The notes under the pieces are model-generated. The model searched no databases, had not been told where the DNA came from, and saw only the letters and a list, made by a program, of their open reading frames with translations. Shown piece after piece: positions 24,360 to 35,550 of a stretch of 64,000 bases of DNA. Origin of the DNA: Azolla caroliniana (lineage: Eukaryota; Polypodiophyta); assembly GCA_043228905.1 (NCBI GenBank), contig JBHGNT010000001.1, positions 8,246,001-8,310,000 on the forward strand, in the 5' to 3' direction. The translations under genes and the position numbers were made by a program. The first letter of the stretch is position 1, and each line of letters starts with the position of its first letter.

Positions 24360-24520
24360 TAATAAATAGATGTGTGGGTGGATTGGGTTGGATCATGATA
24401 AAGGTGAGTAATTTGGTTGATATTTCTTTTTGAAAGACTGAAAATAGAAACCTATAACTTTGATACTTGATAGATGTGTGGGTGGACCGTGGATTGGGTT
24501 GGATCATTGCAAATACTTTG
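24360..24520. repeat. Direct duplication of a 110-bp segment
   Basis: ATAGATGTGTGGGTGGA...GGATTGGGTTGGATCAT occurs at about 24366-24398 and again at about 24472-24507. The second copy carries a 9-bp insertion. Confidence 0.7.
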
Positions 24521-24659
24521 ATAGTTTTATACTTGATCCACAAATACTTTATTGTATACATGCAAGTACTTGTCTTGTGAAATGACTGTAAAAGCATAAT
24601 TTGCAAAAGATATTCTAACTTTTAGATGCAAAACATAAAATAAGTTGTGAATATTTCAA

Positions 24660-24891
24660 TGAATTCCGCATGAAGGGGTGTGTGCGCGTAGGCAACAAGC
24701 CTGCCCTAGCAATTCCGGCCTTCATGATGAAAAAGGGGCGGGTTTGATGAACTGGTTGGTTTTCATCCGGATGAACCAACGGGTTAGCTTGCCCGTGAGG
24801 GCAGGCAACTCTTTGTCCGCATGTATGTCGCCCGGGGAACCGGGCAGGGGATCTGCTGGATTTCTATCTAATGTGCCAATATGTATACGAA
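24660..24891. other. GC-rich stretch downstream of the tRNA-like sequence
   Basis: Distinctly GC-richer than the flanks, with CCCGGGGAACCGGGCAGGGG and GAGGGCAGGC blocks. It lies 3' of the tRNA-like sequence in that transcript's direction. It could be the body of a tRNA-headed SINE or organelle-derived DNA. The open frames here match nothing I know. Confidence 0.4.
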
Positions 24892-24964
24892 TGGAGACGA
24901 TCAGACTTGAACCGATAACTTCATACTTGCAAAACATGTGTTCTACAAATTGAACTACACCCCC
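24892..24964 (-). tRNA. tRNA-Ala(TGC)-like sequence with complete cloverleaf
   Basis: Read on the minus strand these 73 bases fold fully. The 7-bp acceptor stem (GGGGGTG/CGTCTCC) includes the G3:U70 alanine identity pair. The D stem is GTTC/GAAC, the anticodon stem CATGT/GTATG around loop TTTGCAA (anticodon TGC), and the variable loop AAGTT. The T stem is ATCGG/CTGAT with loop TTCAAGT, and the discriminator is A. Several stem pairs are G:T. The D loop (AATTTGTA) has lost one of the two usual Gs. The T arm looks more plastid-type than nuclear, but there is no intron, whereas plastid trnA-UGC is interrupted. It may be a tRNA-derived SINE head, organelle-derived DNA or a decaying tRNA gene. Function is doubtful. 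Confidence 0.6.
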
Positions 24965-27515
24965 ATCCTCGTTCCAATTTTGGTATGTTTTGTTCCAATC
25001 CACTTATTAACACGGGCTAAGCGGACTGATATAGTCTATTTATTTTTAAGATGCAATACAAATAAAAACTTGTAAATTCATTTAAGAAAGGGGACAATCC
25101 ATGACATGTAATTCATTACCACGGTACTAGAAAAGAACAATGTGTTTTCATGTGTTTTTTCCAAAGCACTTATTAGAACGAGCTATTTGTAATATTATTG
25201 CTATGCTGGCAAAATCTTGCAAAACCATTTAGTAAGGATAAGATTGATGGCGTGTAAGAGATGTATTTTCGTTGGCGCATCATGGAAACATGGGCATAAT
25301 ACAATGCCACAAAAGGAATATTAAGGGCAATAATGTCATATTCTTTAGTTTTAACAACCATATAAGGCTTAGTATTTCCAATCTAAAATGTTCGGCATAG
25401 ACCAAATGTGTGTAAGAAACATGGTCATATTGTAATTAACGGGGAACTACCTTCATTAGGTAAGAATGACTAATTACTAAATTGGCTTGTAAATTGAAAG
25501 GAACCCCTTACGATTTCTAACTTATATAGAAGGGCATGAACTCTCATGTGAAAGGGGCCTTTAGATGCCCCAACTTTAGGGCTACATTTAGGTTCTCATT
25601 CTTCCCCCTTTCAATGAATAAGAGCCACTTTCCTCGATGTAGCTTTTAATCTAATATATTTCTTAATTAGTGTATGATAATTTTATATTAACTCAAGAAG
25701 CCTTTTTTCTGCATACTGTCTTGGAGCGACCCTACATCAGGGCTTTTGATACTCGACATGTTGGTTGATGTGGGTATGAGGGTTATAATCTATTGCATGA
25801 ATTCATTATAGCCTTTAGACATTTTTCCATTAATACCAAGGTGAGTCTTCATTTTTTTTTAAAGGAGAAGCCTAGGGGCTTCTGCAATTGCATAGAATGG
25901 AGAGGTAAGTTTGTTTATGTGTTGAAGTATGACATTGTCTTTGCCAGTGGGGAATGATATTCCCCAATCTATCGACTAGCTAATCGTGAAGAAAGGAATC
26001 CCTCCAGACTTGGTAGTGACCCTTGGAAGAGCAACACTCCAAGGTAGGAGTTGTATTGGCCCCTTTGGGAAAACAAGCACAAAAAAACAATATTGTAAGT
26101 TCTTTTAAAGCCTTGGCAGAGACTCTAATAATGCAAATCAAAGCAACACGTGCATATTGAAGGGATGGACTCTTTCCTACACATGTTCATCTCCTCCCAA
26201 GGCTAGGTTATGAGCCATATGAGTGCCAAGTGGACCATACAACATCTTTTATTCTCATATACACACATGACTTCATAACCCTATGCTTTGGACATCCAAA
26301 TGAATATAATTTGGGAGAAGTTTCATTCTCATTTTAGATTATCAATAGAACAAACAAACTTACAACTTTGAAAACTAAAATTGGAAGTATGACCATTGGT
26401 TTGGCCAAGTCTTTGTGGGGGCAATTGTGACCCTATTTCAATTTGGCACAACTTGATTACCCTATTTTCAAGGTCATTGAGATTCCCAAAATATGGATAT
26501 TTTTCCCAATTTACCTGAAACAACTTTCAATGTTTACTTTTGTTTAAAGATTCAACCAAACATATTGCGCTAGACTTGTCATTGTTAAAGAATCAACGAA
26601 TGTGGTCAATCATTTTACCGACATGATAAACAAGCAAGATGGGAGAGCCTGAGAGGAGACGATGAGAACGTGTAGAAGGAAAATGAAAGAAGTACTTTAC
26701 CATTCGTTTTGGAAACCATAATCCATGTGGCATTCTTATCAAGCAAACCAATCATTTACGGTTGAAATGCACTCAAACTATTAATATATGAAATAGCAAA
26801 AATGTTGACAACCCCTTAGACTTTGTGTATGTATACTAGTACCCACATTGTTACCTCCTTCTTGCCTTTGTTTGAGAAATTGCTTTTTTAAATTTCCAAT
26901 GGTGCTTTGTTAACATTGACATAATTGCATGGATCAAATTAAGGATAGCAAAAGGTCCCCCCCTCCTCCCCACAATGGAAAACCAAGCACATATCCCTCA
27001 TTCATTTTCTTTAAAAAGACATCAAAGGAATATTTATCTTTTCTTTGGTTGAACTAAACTAAAGTAATTCAAAGCTTTTTGAATTGCTACATAATATAAT
27101 AAAGAGATATTTAATGGCCTCTCTAGGATATCATGAAGCTCTCCGCGTGTCATATTTCATACTTGGCATCCTATGAGTAAGAGATAAGCTAAAAATGGAC
27201 AATAACATTGTGTGACACATTGGTTTGACTTGCTTGTATGAAACATACATAATAACTCAACCACCATTTTCATCATTCATATACATACATGTGTGCATAT
27301 AATAGCATTGCACATTAACCCATAAGCACATGGGAAACCCTTGCGCTATCTATGCAACACCTATATGATTTTGTCAACAAAAAAGAGAACGAGGAAAAGA
27401 GATGCCCAACTATTGTAAATTTGTTGATCAAGTTGTCCTACTCAAATTAGGTCTTACATTCAACCCCAACGGCTTACTGTAGTATCTAGTAGAGTTTTAT
27501 CTGGTTTGTAAAACA
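24965..27515. other. Intergenic sequence, nothing recognised
   Basis: AT-rich with no supported gene. Short open frames at 25173-25361 and 26329-26523 (minus) have no recognisable motif. Confidence 0.5.
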
Positions 27516-27525
27516 TTGCTCATAA

Positions 27526-27550
27526 GGGAGAGAGAGAGAGAGAGAGCTAG
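27526..27550. repeat. (GA)n microsatellite
   Basis: GAGA run preceded by AAGG. Confidence 0.9.
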
Positions 27551-27816
27551 CTACCTAGCTGCATGTTCAATGGATAATGAAATACTTATATCTAGCCTAT
27601 ATCTTTCCCACAAAGTAGCATTGGCAACTTTCCTTTTCCATGTTAGAGGTCTTTGCTATAACACTAGTATTGATATACTTTTGGATCTTCCTTGTTATTG
27701 GTTAAAATTCAAATAGTCAATGTGAAAACTTTGATCTTCAAATCATATATGTTGTGTTTTGAACGACACAACCTGATTCCTTCGTGCATAATCAATTGAT
27801 CCATTATAATTCAAAA

Positions 27817-28188
27817 TCACATGCATTGATTGGGCATTTCTTTTTCCTTAAGATATAAGTGAATCTTTTGCACTCTCTTTTTCCTTAGTGGCAAGTATAT
27901 CATTGAACAAATATAGGCTCCAAGCCAATGAGTTATTTTGTTGACAATGAACCCCCGTTTAAAATGGAATCTCTCATAAAAAGACACCAAATAATTGCTA
28001 GACAAGATGCATGTCAAATCCGACAATGCTTTCCTAGTTTTGCTCACACCCCACCTAGCTTCAACTAAGTGCATTTGACTATTCTCTCCCTTACACATAA
28101 AACATGGACCCTTGGTAGGATGTGTACCAAAATTTTGATGACCTAAAAGAGATCCAAACCTCATGTTTTTAGGCTTTGATCCATCCAA
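27817..28188 (-). mobile_element. Possible LINE fragment (zf-RVT-like)
   Basis: A 123-codon open frame holds GPCFMCKGENSQMHL, a C-x2-C-x4-E-x3-H-L arrangement like the zinc-binding end of plant LINE reverse transcriptases. The rest cannot be assigned. Single weak motif, low confidence. Confidence 0.3.
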
Positions 28189-28222
28189 TAGACTGTAATA
28201 TAGACATCTACTTATTTCTCTT

Positions 28223-28340
28223 TAGTTGTGGGCTTGGTGGTGTAAATTGTAGAGTCAAAAGTATTATAGTTGGGAGAACCCAAGTTTGATCCTAGCCATG
28301 GATTTGGCATTGTCCAATGGATTGCAATCATATGCTTGTG
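28223..28340 (+). mobile_element. Possible tRNA-derived SINE
   Basis: GGGCTTGGTGGTG (A-box-like) is followed about 40 bp later by CCAAGTTTGATCCTAGCC (B-box-like, GTTYGATCC). The spacing is that of a Pol III promoter in tRNA-headed SINEs. No clear tail or target duplication was found. Confidence 0.35.
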
Positions 28341-28439
28341 GATGTTACAAAGATTCTAATTAGATGTCAACTACCACTAAGCTATTACATTATCAACACA
28401 AGTTCATGAGTGATCAAATCTATATATGACTCCAAATTG

Positions 28440-29110
28440 CACGATCTCATAAATGAGTTATGCATTCCATAGTTAAGGAGTAATGTTGTAATGAGTTTCT
28501 CCATCTAATCACACTTTGTAGAATGTCTAAATTCCATCTTGATTATGAAATTTATTAAACTAAAGTTGTACTTTTTAAAACTATTTCATAAGTTTGTTCC
28601 ATCCTTGGGCTTGTTGGTATATATATAAGTTCAACATGTAATACATATAGATGAGTTTGCTCTACACTTGATACTAAAGATGAATTATCATGATAAGAAG
28701 TAATTCCTTGGCTTTTTGCACATATTGTGTAATATTCTTTATAAGGTCAGGTCAATCAACAAATGGGATGAATTATCATGATAAGAAGCAATACTTAACA
28801 ATATAGATGAATTATCATGATAAGAAGTAATCCTTGCTTTTTGTGTGTGTATTGTATAATACTCTTTATAAGGTCAATCAACAAATGGGACCCGATATTG
28901 ATCATGAATGAGTTATGCATTCCATGGTGGCATTTTGAACATGTTGTGTAACAAGCTTTACAAAGTCAATCAACGAATGGGTCATAAATCAACTATGCAT
29001 TCCATGGTTAAGGAGTAACGTTTCAATGAGTTTCTCCCTCTAAACACACTTTTTAGATTTTTCAAATTCCATATTGATTATGAAATTTATTATTTTAAAG
29101 TTGTATTTTT
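28440..29110. repeat. Complex direct-repeat cluster
   Basis: GATGAATTATCATGATAAGAAG occurs at 28679, 28768 and 28806. TATAAGGTCA...AATCAACAAATGGGA occurs at about 28740 and 28870, and once more in altered form at about 28955. The block from GAGTTATGCATTCCAT to ATTGATTATGAAATTTATTA occurs at about 28454-28558 and again at about 28993-29092. Nested segmental duplications of local sequence, with no coding content. Confidence 0.75.
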
Positions 29111-29336
29111 AACTATATGACATTATCACATAATCACCAACATTGCACACCCAATTTGAAAACTAACAATTCACACCATTTTTTCATACCTTGAGATATT
29201 GTTTTTATAAATTCACCCATTTCATTGACAAATATCATCTTTCACCAGTGTTGTATCTTAAGCTATGTAAGAATATTGTCCATATTATGCATAATATTTG
29301 ACCTTACACTAATAGTTTCAACATATTTTTCAATGA

Positions 29337-29341
29337 GTTAG
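29337..29341 (+). repeat. Target-site duplication (left) of Copia element
   Basis: GTTAG directly before the 5' LTR. The same five bases follow the 3' LTR at 35660-35664. Confidence 0.9.
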
Positions 29342-29631
29342 TGTTGAGAATCAAGCTCAACTTGGTCTAGTGTGTGAACTCACCTTGAGAGTGAAGAGAC
29401 ACTCCAACGGTCAAGAGTCACCATGATGTCACCACTTTGTATTCTAGCATTTAGTATGAGTCATAGAATCATATTCTATGACACATAACTTATGAGCTTT
29501 CACATTCCCCATGCTCCATGAGTCTTGTAGTTAATGAAGAGAGAGGGTGACTACATAAAGCACCCTCCTCCCACCTTGTAAAACGTTGGGTCTTTCTCCT
29601 TTGTGAATATACTTTAACCTTGCGTATACTT

Positions 29632-29678
<47 letters not shown>

Positions 29679-29736
29679 CACACACATAACTCACATCTCT
29701 TTCGCTTCACAAGAATCCATCTCTTGATTCTTTACA
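29342..29736 (+). repeat. 5' LTR of Copia element
   Basis: 395 bp, TG...CA ends, with a long CT microsatellite at about 29634-29673 followed by ACACACAC. A TATA-like segment (GAATATACTTTAA) lies at about 29606. The primer-binding site begins at 29737. Confidence 0.95.
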
Positions 29737-29899
29737 TGGTATCAAAGCGAGGTTGGTAGCTCGATCTAGCCCATTCGCCTCATCGTGATCGTGTGTTGTG
29801 CTCCACGCTGACGACCAAGAACCGGCTCATCGCTATTGGAGCTTCGCTACATAGCTCGCATTCGAAGAGAGAAGAAGAAGAAGAAGAAGAATCGACATA

Positions 29900-32800
29900 A
29901 TGAATACTCAAATGGGGAGCGCTCTCCCTACCGAGAAGTTGGATTGAAACAACTTCGCATCTTGGGAGTACAAGATGCACCAATACCTTGTCGGACAAGG
30001 CTATTGGAGCTACATCAAAGGAGCGCATGAAGACCGACTTGCTGAAGCGGCTCCCAGATACGCGACATGGGAGCAAGCCGCAAGCCACGTGATGTATTGC
30101 TTGGCGACATGTGTTCAGGACCACATGCTCGGTTACATTCGAGAAGCCAAGACGCCGAAGGAAGCGTGGGAAAATCTATGAAAGATTTTTGCCGCCAACA
30201 CGACCGCGAGGAAGCTTCAACTCCACCAAGAGTTGAACAACATTCAACAAAGGGACGTGTCCATCACGACATACACCTTGAAGATCAAGGAGCTTTGCGA
30301 CTCGATCGGCTCAATAAGCGTAAGTATAGATGATGATGAGATGGTGCAAATATGCCTCGGCGGCCTCGCACCACGGTTCGGCGCGATGCGAACCGCCGTT
30401 CTAGCACGGGAGAAATCTCCCTCCTTCTTCGAGCTCCAATCAATGCTATTGGTCGAAGAAAACCACGTGCGTACAAGGAGTAATGAATCGGAAGGCCACA
30501 TGCTCTACACGCACTCTAATGGAGGAAGAGGACGCGGACGAGCGAGAGGCCGATTCGGCCAAGGACAAGGCGAACGAGGTCCGACCTACGACAACAACTC
30601 CCAATTTCGGCCGCAAAACGGAGGCCAACGAGGAACCTTCGCAAGAGGGGGGAGCTTCCACTCCGGCCCGAGCCGTCAAAACACGACCGAATGCAGATAT
30701 TGCGGAAAGCTCGGCCACCACGAAGAAGAGTGCCGAAAGAAGATGCGTGAATCGGCTTCCACAAGCTGACAACTCACGAATTACGCACACAACTCCGACT
30801 ACGAAGGTCGTGGCGGAATGTATGCGCACAACTCTGACCGTGGCGGAATGTTCATGATGAAACATAGAGCAAACTCTATGTCGGCCGCTACCTCAACTAG
30901 TGCCTCCGGTCCGGAAGACGTATGGTTCGTCGATTCCGGTGCCTCGAACCATATGACATCGCATCAAGAATGGTTCTGAGAACTTCGAGAGCTGGACCAA
31001 CCCGGCTATGTCGAAACCGGAGACGACACTACGCACCCGATTTGGCACATTGGCAATGTTCCGTTCGTAAAAGAAGGTAAGCAAAATTACATTAAAAATG
31101 TCTTGCATGTACCGACCATTACGAAGAATTTGGTCTCCGTCGGCCAAATTGTAGAGCAAGGGATACAAGTTCGATTTAATCAAGGCGGTTGCTTCATCGA
31201 AAAAGAGGGCCGACTCATCGCACGCGGTAGAAGAGAGGGCCGGATGTTCATTCTCGATTCGCACGAGATGAAATCCGCCATGTTCGCGAAAAGCACGAAA
31301 GCCAAATCCGACATAGAGCTATGGCATAAGCGAATCGGCCACATCAATCTCAACAAACTCAAAGCAATGAAATCGAAAGGAGTCTCCATCAGACTCTCGA
31401 CATTCAAAGAGAAGGAGATTGAAGGTGTATGCGAAGCATGCCAATTCGGCAAGCAACACCGACACCCATTTTCGAAGGAGCGGAATGTGAGCAAAGGTGT
31501 ACTCGACGTAATTCATTCCGATGTATGGGGTCCGGCTCAAACGACGACATTCGGCGGATGCCGATATTACGTGCTCTTCATCGACGACTTTTCTAGGCAC
31601 ACTTGGATCTACCCAATGCGGCAAAAGAGCGAAGTGTTCGGACACTTCCAAATTTTCAAGAATGAAGTCGAGAAAGCCACGAGCCGACATGTACGATGCC
31701 TTCGATCGGATGGCGGCAAGGAGTACTTCTCGGACGATTTCACGACGTATCTCCGAAAGGAAGGAATTCGGTGAGAATTCACTTGCCGACACACTCCGCA
31801 ACAAAACGGAGTAGCCGAGCACAAAAATCGGCACATCCTCGAAGTAGCGCGGGCCATGATGAACGAGAAGCATATGCCCAAGTCATATTGGGCCGAAGCG
31901 GCAAATACGACCGTCTACCTAATGAACCGGTGCACAACATTCGGCGTGCACGAGGTCACTCCGCACGAAAGATTCTTCGAAAAGAAGCCGAACCTATCAC
32001 ATGTTCGGATATTCAGCTCCATTGCGTACGTGCACATCCCCGACGAGAAGCGTCAAAAGCTCGACCCGAAGTTGGAGAAATGTATCCTCATAGGATACTC
32101 ACTGGAGCAAAAGGGGTACAAGTGCTACAACCCCTCAACTCGAAAATCTCGGGTAAGTCGAGACGTCGTCTTTGACGAGTCTGCATCCTGGTACGCACCA
32201 GAGACAACTTCGACTCCGACCCTGCTTGACCCGGAATCCACTGAACAAGAGATAGAGGATGAAGATCACCTTATGCGCATGTTCGAAGAAAGTCCGATCG
32301 CGACCCGACTGAGCGGACCACAAGAGCCTTTGAGCGATCAAAGCACATCACGGCCTAGCCCGAAGATGGACAAAGGCAAGGCAAAAATGGCGGAATATGA
32401 AGACGATCGTTTCGACGACAATGAATCAATCGACAGTGAGTTCGGCGGCTTCGATGTACCAATCAGAGCTAAGAAAGCCCTCATCTCTGCAAATGAAAAG
32501 CTCCGCCGATCCACCCGTGAAAAGAACCTCGTGAGCCGATTCGGCTACAACGAGTATATGGCATACCATTACGCCTTTATGATGAAGGTAGCGACAGTAC
32601 GGGAGCCGGAAACCTTTTCAAAAGCCGCGAAGGACCCGCGATGGATCGAAGCAATGAACGAGGAGATGCAGGCACTATGGAAGAACGAGACGTGGGATCT
32701 CGTTCCCACCTCACCACACAAAAAGGTGATCGGATGCAGATGGATCTACAAGGTGAAGTATAACGCCGATGGCTCCGTCAACCGCTACAAAGCTCGACTC

Positions 32801-34165
32801 GTAGCGAAAGGATACGCTTAGGCGCATGGTGTCGACTACGAAGAGACCTTCGCCCCGGTGGCAAAGATGACGACGTTGCGGACCGTAATTGCGATTGCCG
32901 CGACGAAAGGGTGGCACCTCCATCAAATGGACGTCAAGAATGCCTTTCTACAAGGCGAATTAGAAGAGGAGGTGTACATGATCCAACCACCCGGCTTCAA
33001 CTCGAGCACTCATCCAAAAGCCGTATGCCGACTCAAGAAGCCACTCTACGGCCTCAAGCAAGCACCGCGTGCTTGGCATTCGAAGATAACGCAATATCTT
33101 CATCAAATCGGCTTCCGTATGTCAAAATCGGACAACTCCCTCTACATACAAAGCGATTCCGCAAGTCCGATCATCATCATCTTATATGTGGATGACCTAG
33201 TCATTGGAGGTGAGCATCTTGTCGAAATCAATAAAGTCAAATCCCTCCTTTCCGACAAGTTCGAGATGACGGACATGAAGGAGCTCCACTACTTCCTCGG
33301 CATCGAGATAATTCGGACTCCGGCCGGAATCATGATCTCTCAACGGCACTACATCCTCAACTTGTTATACAAGTTCGGGATGGCTGAGTGCAAATCCATG
33401 GCAACCCCGCTCGATCGTAATCTCAAACTAGATGTGAACTCCGGCACCAAAGCATGTGAGCCGACTCAGTATCGGCAACTCATCGGGAGTCTCATCTACC
33501 TCACGATCACACGACCCGATCTTAGGTATTCGGTCGGTCTCCTTAGCCAATTCATGCAAACACCACGTGATACTCACTTGGATTGCGCTAAGCAAGTTCT
33601 AGGCTATGTGAGCGGCACAATGGATTGCGGCATCCTCTACAAGACCGCGATGCCAATACGACTCGAGGGGTACACAGACGCCAATTGGGCCAGCTACAAA
33701 GCGAGTTCTACGTGAGCGATTGTTTTCTCCCTCGGCAACGGAGCAATATCCTGGAGTAGCAAGAAGCAGCCCACCGTTGCTCTTTCGAGTACGGAGGCGG
33801 AATACAGGGGCGCAACCGTAGCTGCGTGTGAAGCCGTATGGCTCAAGAGGATTTTGAAGGATCTGAGCGTACCCATCAAAGATCCGACTTCCCTTTACTG
33901 CGACAACATGAGCAGTATCTATCTGGCTCGGAACTCGGTGTTCCATGCGCGGACAAAGCACATCGAAGTGCACTATCACTTCATCTGAGAGTGCGTTCTA
34001 GCTGGCGATGTCAACCTACAACACATTAGCACCAATCTTCAAACGGTTGACATCTTCACTAAAGCCTTAGGAGCCGAAAAGCTATGGCAATTCATGACCG
34101 ATCTCGGATTGACGATCCCTGACCTGCCAAGCTTGAGGGGGAGTACTGAAGACACTACGCAATAA
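29900..34165 (+). pseudogene. Copia gag-pol polyprotein, one frame with eight premature stops
   Basis: A single reading frame of 1,422 codons runs from ATG 29900 to TAA 34163-34165 without a frameshift. It is broken by stops at 29945, 30179, 30767, 30977, 31772, 32819 (TAG), 33713 and 33986. All but the TAG are TGA. Domains in order: Gag (29.9-30.77 kb) with an RG-rich stretch and a CX2CX4HX4C zinc knuckle at about 30690; aspartic protease DSGA at about 30931; GAG-pre-integrase (LWHKRIGH) at about 31318; integrase with HSDVWG, a second Asp (RSDGG) and the NGVAEH Glu; RT (31.9-33.5 kb region, with YVDDLV at about 33186); and RNase H with SSTEAEYRGA and a final TKHIEVHYHF. The element cannot make a full polyprotein. 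Confidence 0.95.
34131..34142 (+). other. Second polypurine-tract-like sequence
   Basis: AGCTTGAGGGGGAG lies at the end of the pol frame, 300 bp before the true tract at 34428-34442 (GAGCTTGAGGGGGCG). The duplication brackets the 33-bp repeat block. Confidence 0.6.
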
Positions 34166-34210
34166 CGCGTAGATTCCGCAACCACGCAACAAAGCCACGA
34201 AGAAAGACGC

Positions 34211-34345
34211 AAGCCGAAGCACAAACTTCGCAACTACGCACACAAGCTGAAGCACAGACTTCGCAACTACGCACGCAAGCCGAAGCACAGACTTCGTAAC
34301 TACGCACAACGCAAGCTGGAGCACGGATTCTGCAACTTCGCATGC
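34211..34345. repeat. 33-bp tandem repeat, about 4 copies, between pol and 3' LTR
   Basis: Units AAGCYGAAGCACARACTTCG + CAACTACGCACRC repeat at 34211, 34244, 34277 and about 34312, the last ones diverged. Because the unit is a multiple of three, minus-strand frames look like a repetitive protein, which is an artefact. Confidence 0.85.
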
Positions 34346-34734
34346 ATGCGAGTCGACACGAGTCGACGTGGACTCCAGAACGCGAGTTGAAGCGGATTTC
34401 GGATACCGTCTGAAACCGACCCGACTTGAGCTTGAGGGGGCGTGTTGAGAATCAAGCTCAACTTGGTCTAGTGTGTGAACTCACCTTGAGAGGGAAGAGA
34501 CACTCCAACAGTCAAGAGTCACCATTATGTCACCACTTTGTATTCTAGCATTTAGTATGAGTCATAGAATCATATTCTATGACACATAACTTATGAGCTT
34601 TCACATTCCCCATGCTCCATGAGTCTTGTAGGTAATGAAGAGAGAGGGTGACTACATAAAGCACCCTCCTCCCACCTTGTAAAACGTTGGGTCTTTCTCC
34701 TTTGTGAATATACTTTAACCTTGCATATACTCTA

Positions 34735-34769
<35 letters not shown>

Positions 34770-35342
34770 CACACACATAACTCACATCTCTTCCGCTGTC
34801 GTGCCTTTCGGCTCCGGATCGTTGCGTGAGTCGGGTGGGAACCACAGAGGTCTTGGACTAGGAGAAAGAAGTTCGTGAGATAGAGATTAATTATGAGTAA
34901 ATAGCAAAGACAAAGATAAGAAACTCGTGAATCACACGAGCATACTATATTAATTGGTACTTAGGGTGTTAAAAGAGAAGTAGATGTATAAATCGTGAAT
35001 CCCACGAATAATTTTTGTATTGGTTAATACTTAATCCAAATAATCAACAACCATATACATATTTCTCTCCTCCTTATATAAGGAAGGAAGAGCTAAGCAT
35101 GGCTTCATGCTTCTTTTTTTTTACAAAAAGTGTTCATGTCCACTAAATGTGCATGTGATGCTTTTTTTATTTCCTAAGTATAGGGCTCATGCACGCTAGA
35201 TGTGCATGAGTTATTTTTAGTGTCTCGTGTTTTTCTTTTCTTTTCTTTTTTCATATATTAAAAAATACACGATTTACCTTTTAATAAAGGTATGCATAAA
35301 TAAAGGTCTTATACCTATGAAATCTATATTTAAAACACTTAA

Positions 35343-35442
35343 GATAAGTTAATGTAATGGTAAGGTTGGGGTTTGTCAACGTGGAGGTGCAGAGTTCGAA
35401 TCACGCCCTGCGCAGTATTGAGTATTTCCTTTTTTTTTTTTT
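35343..35442 (+). mobile_element. tRNA-like SINE candidate inside the nested element
   Basis: TAATGGTAAGG (A-box-like) and GAGTTCGAATCAC (good B box) lie about 40 bp apart. They are followed by a 12-T tract. The B box is close to the GGTTCGANTCC consensus. It could be a small SINE or a chance Pol III promoter. Confidence 0.45.
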
Positions 35443-35467
35443 TACGTTTATGTCTCTTTATCCGGCT

Positions 35468-35550
35468 CTTCCTTGCCGGTATGCCGTTTTCTTCCTTGCC
35501 GGTATACCGTTTTTCCTCCTTGCCGGTATGCCGTTTTTTCCTCCGGTTCT
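35468..35550. repeat. 26-bp tandem repeat, 3 copies
   Basis: CTTGCCGGTATRCCGTTTTT + TTCCTC units repeat at about 35472, 35498 and 35520. Confidence 0.85.

Noticed and set aside
24678-25003. Two 90-codon frames in the GC-rich stretch near the tRNA-like sequence
   Set aside because: They overlap on opposite strands, match no domain I know, and run through the tRNA-like fold.
29490-29687. Minus-strand frames in both LTRs with Arg-Glu runs
   Set aside because: They translate the CT/GA microsatellite of the LTR.
34039-34343. Minus-strand repetitive frames that look like a Cys-Val-Ala repeat protein
   Set aside because: They arise from a 33-bp DNA repeat inside the Copia element, whose length is a multiple of three.
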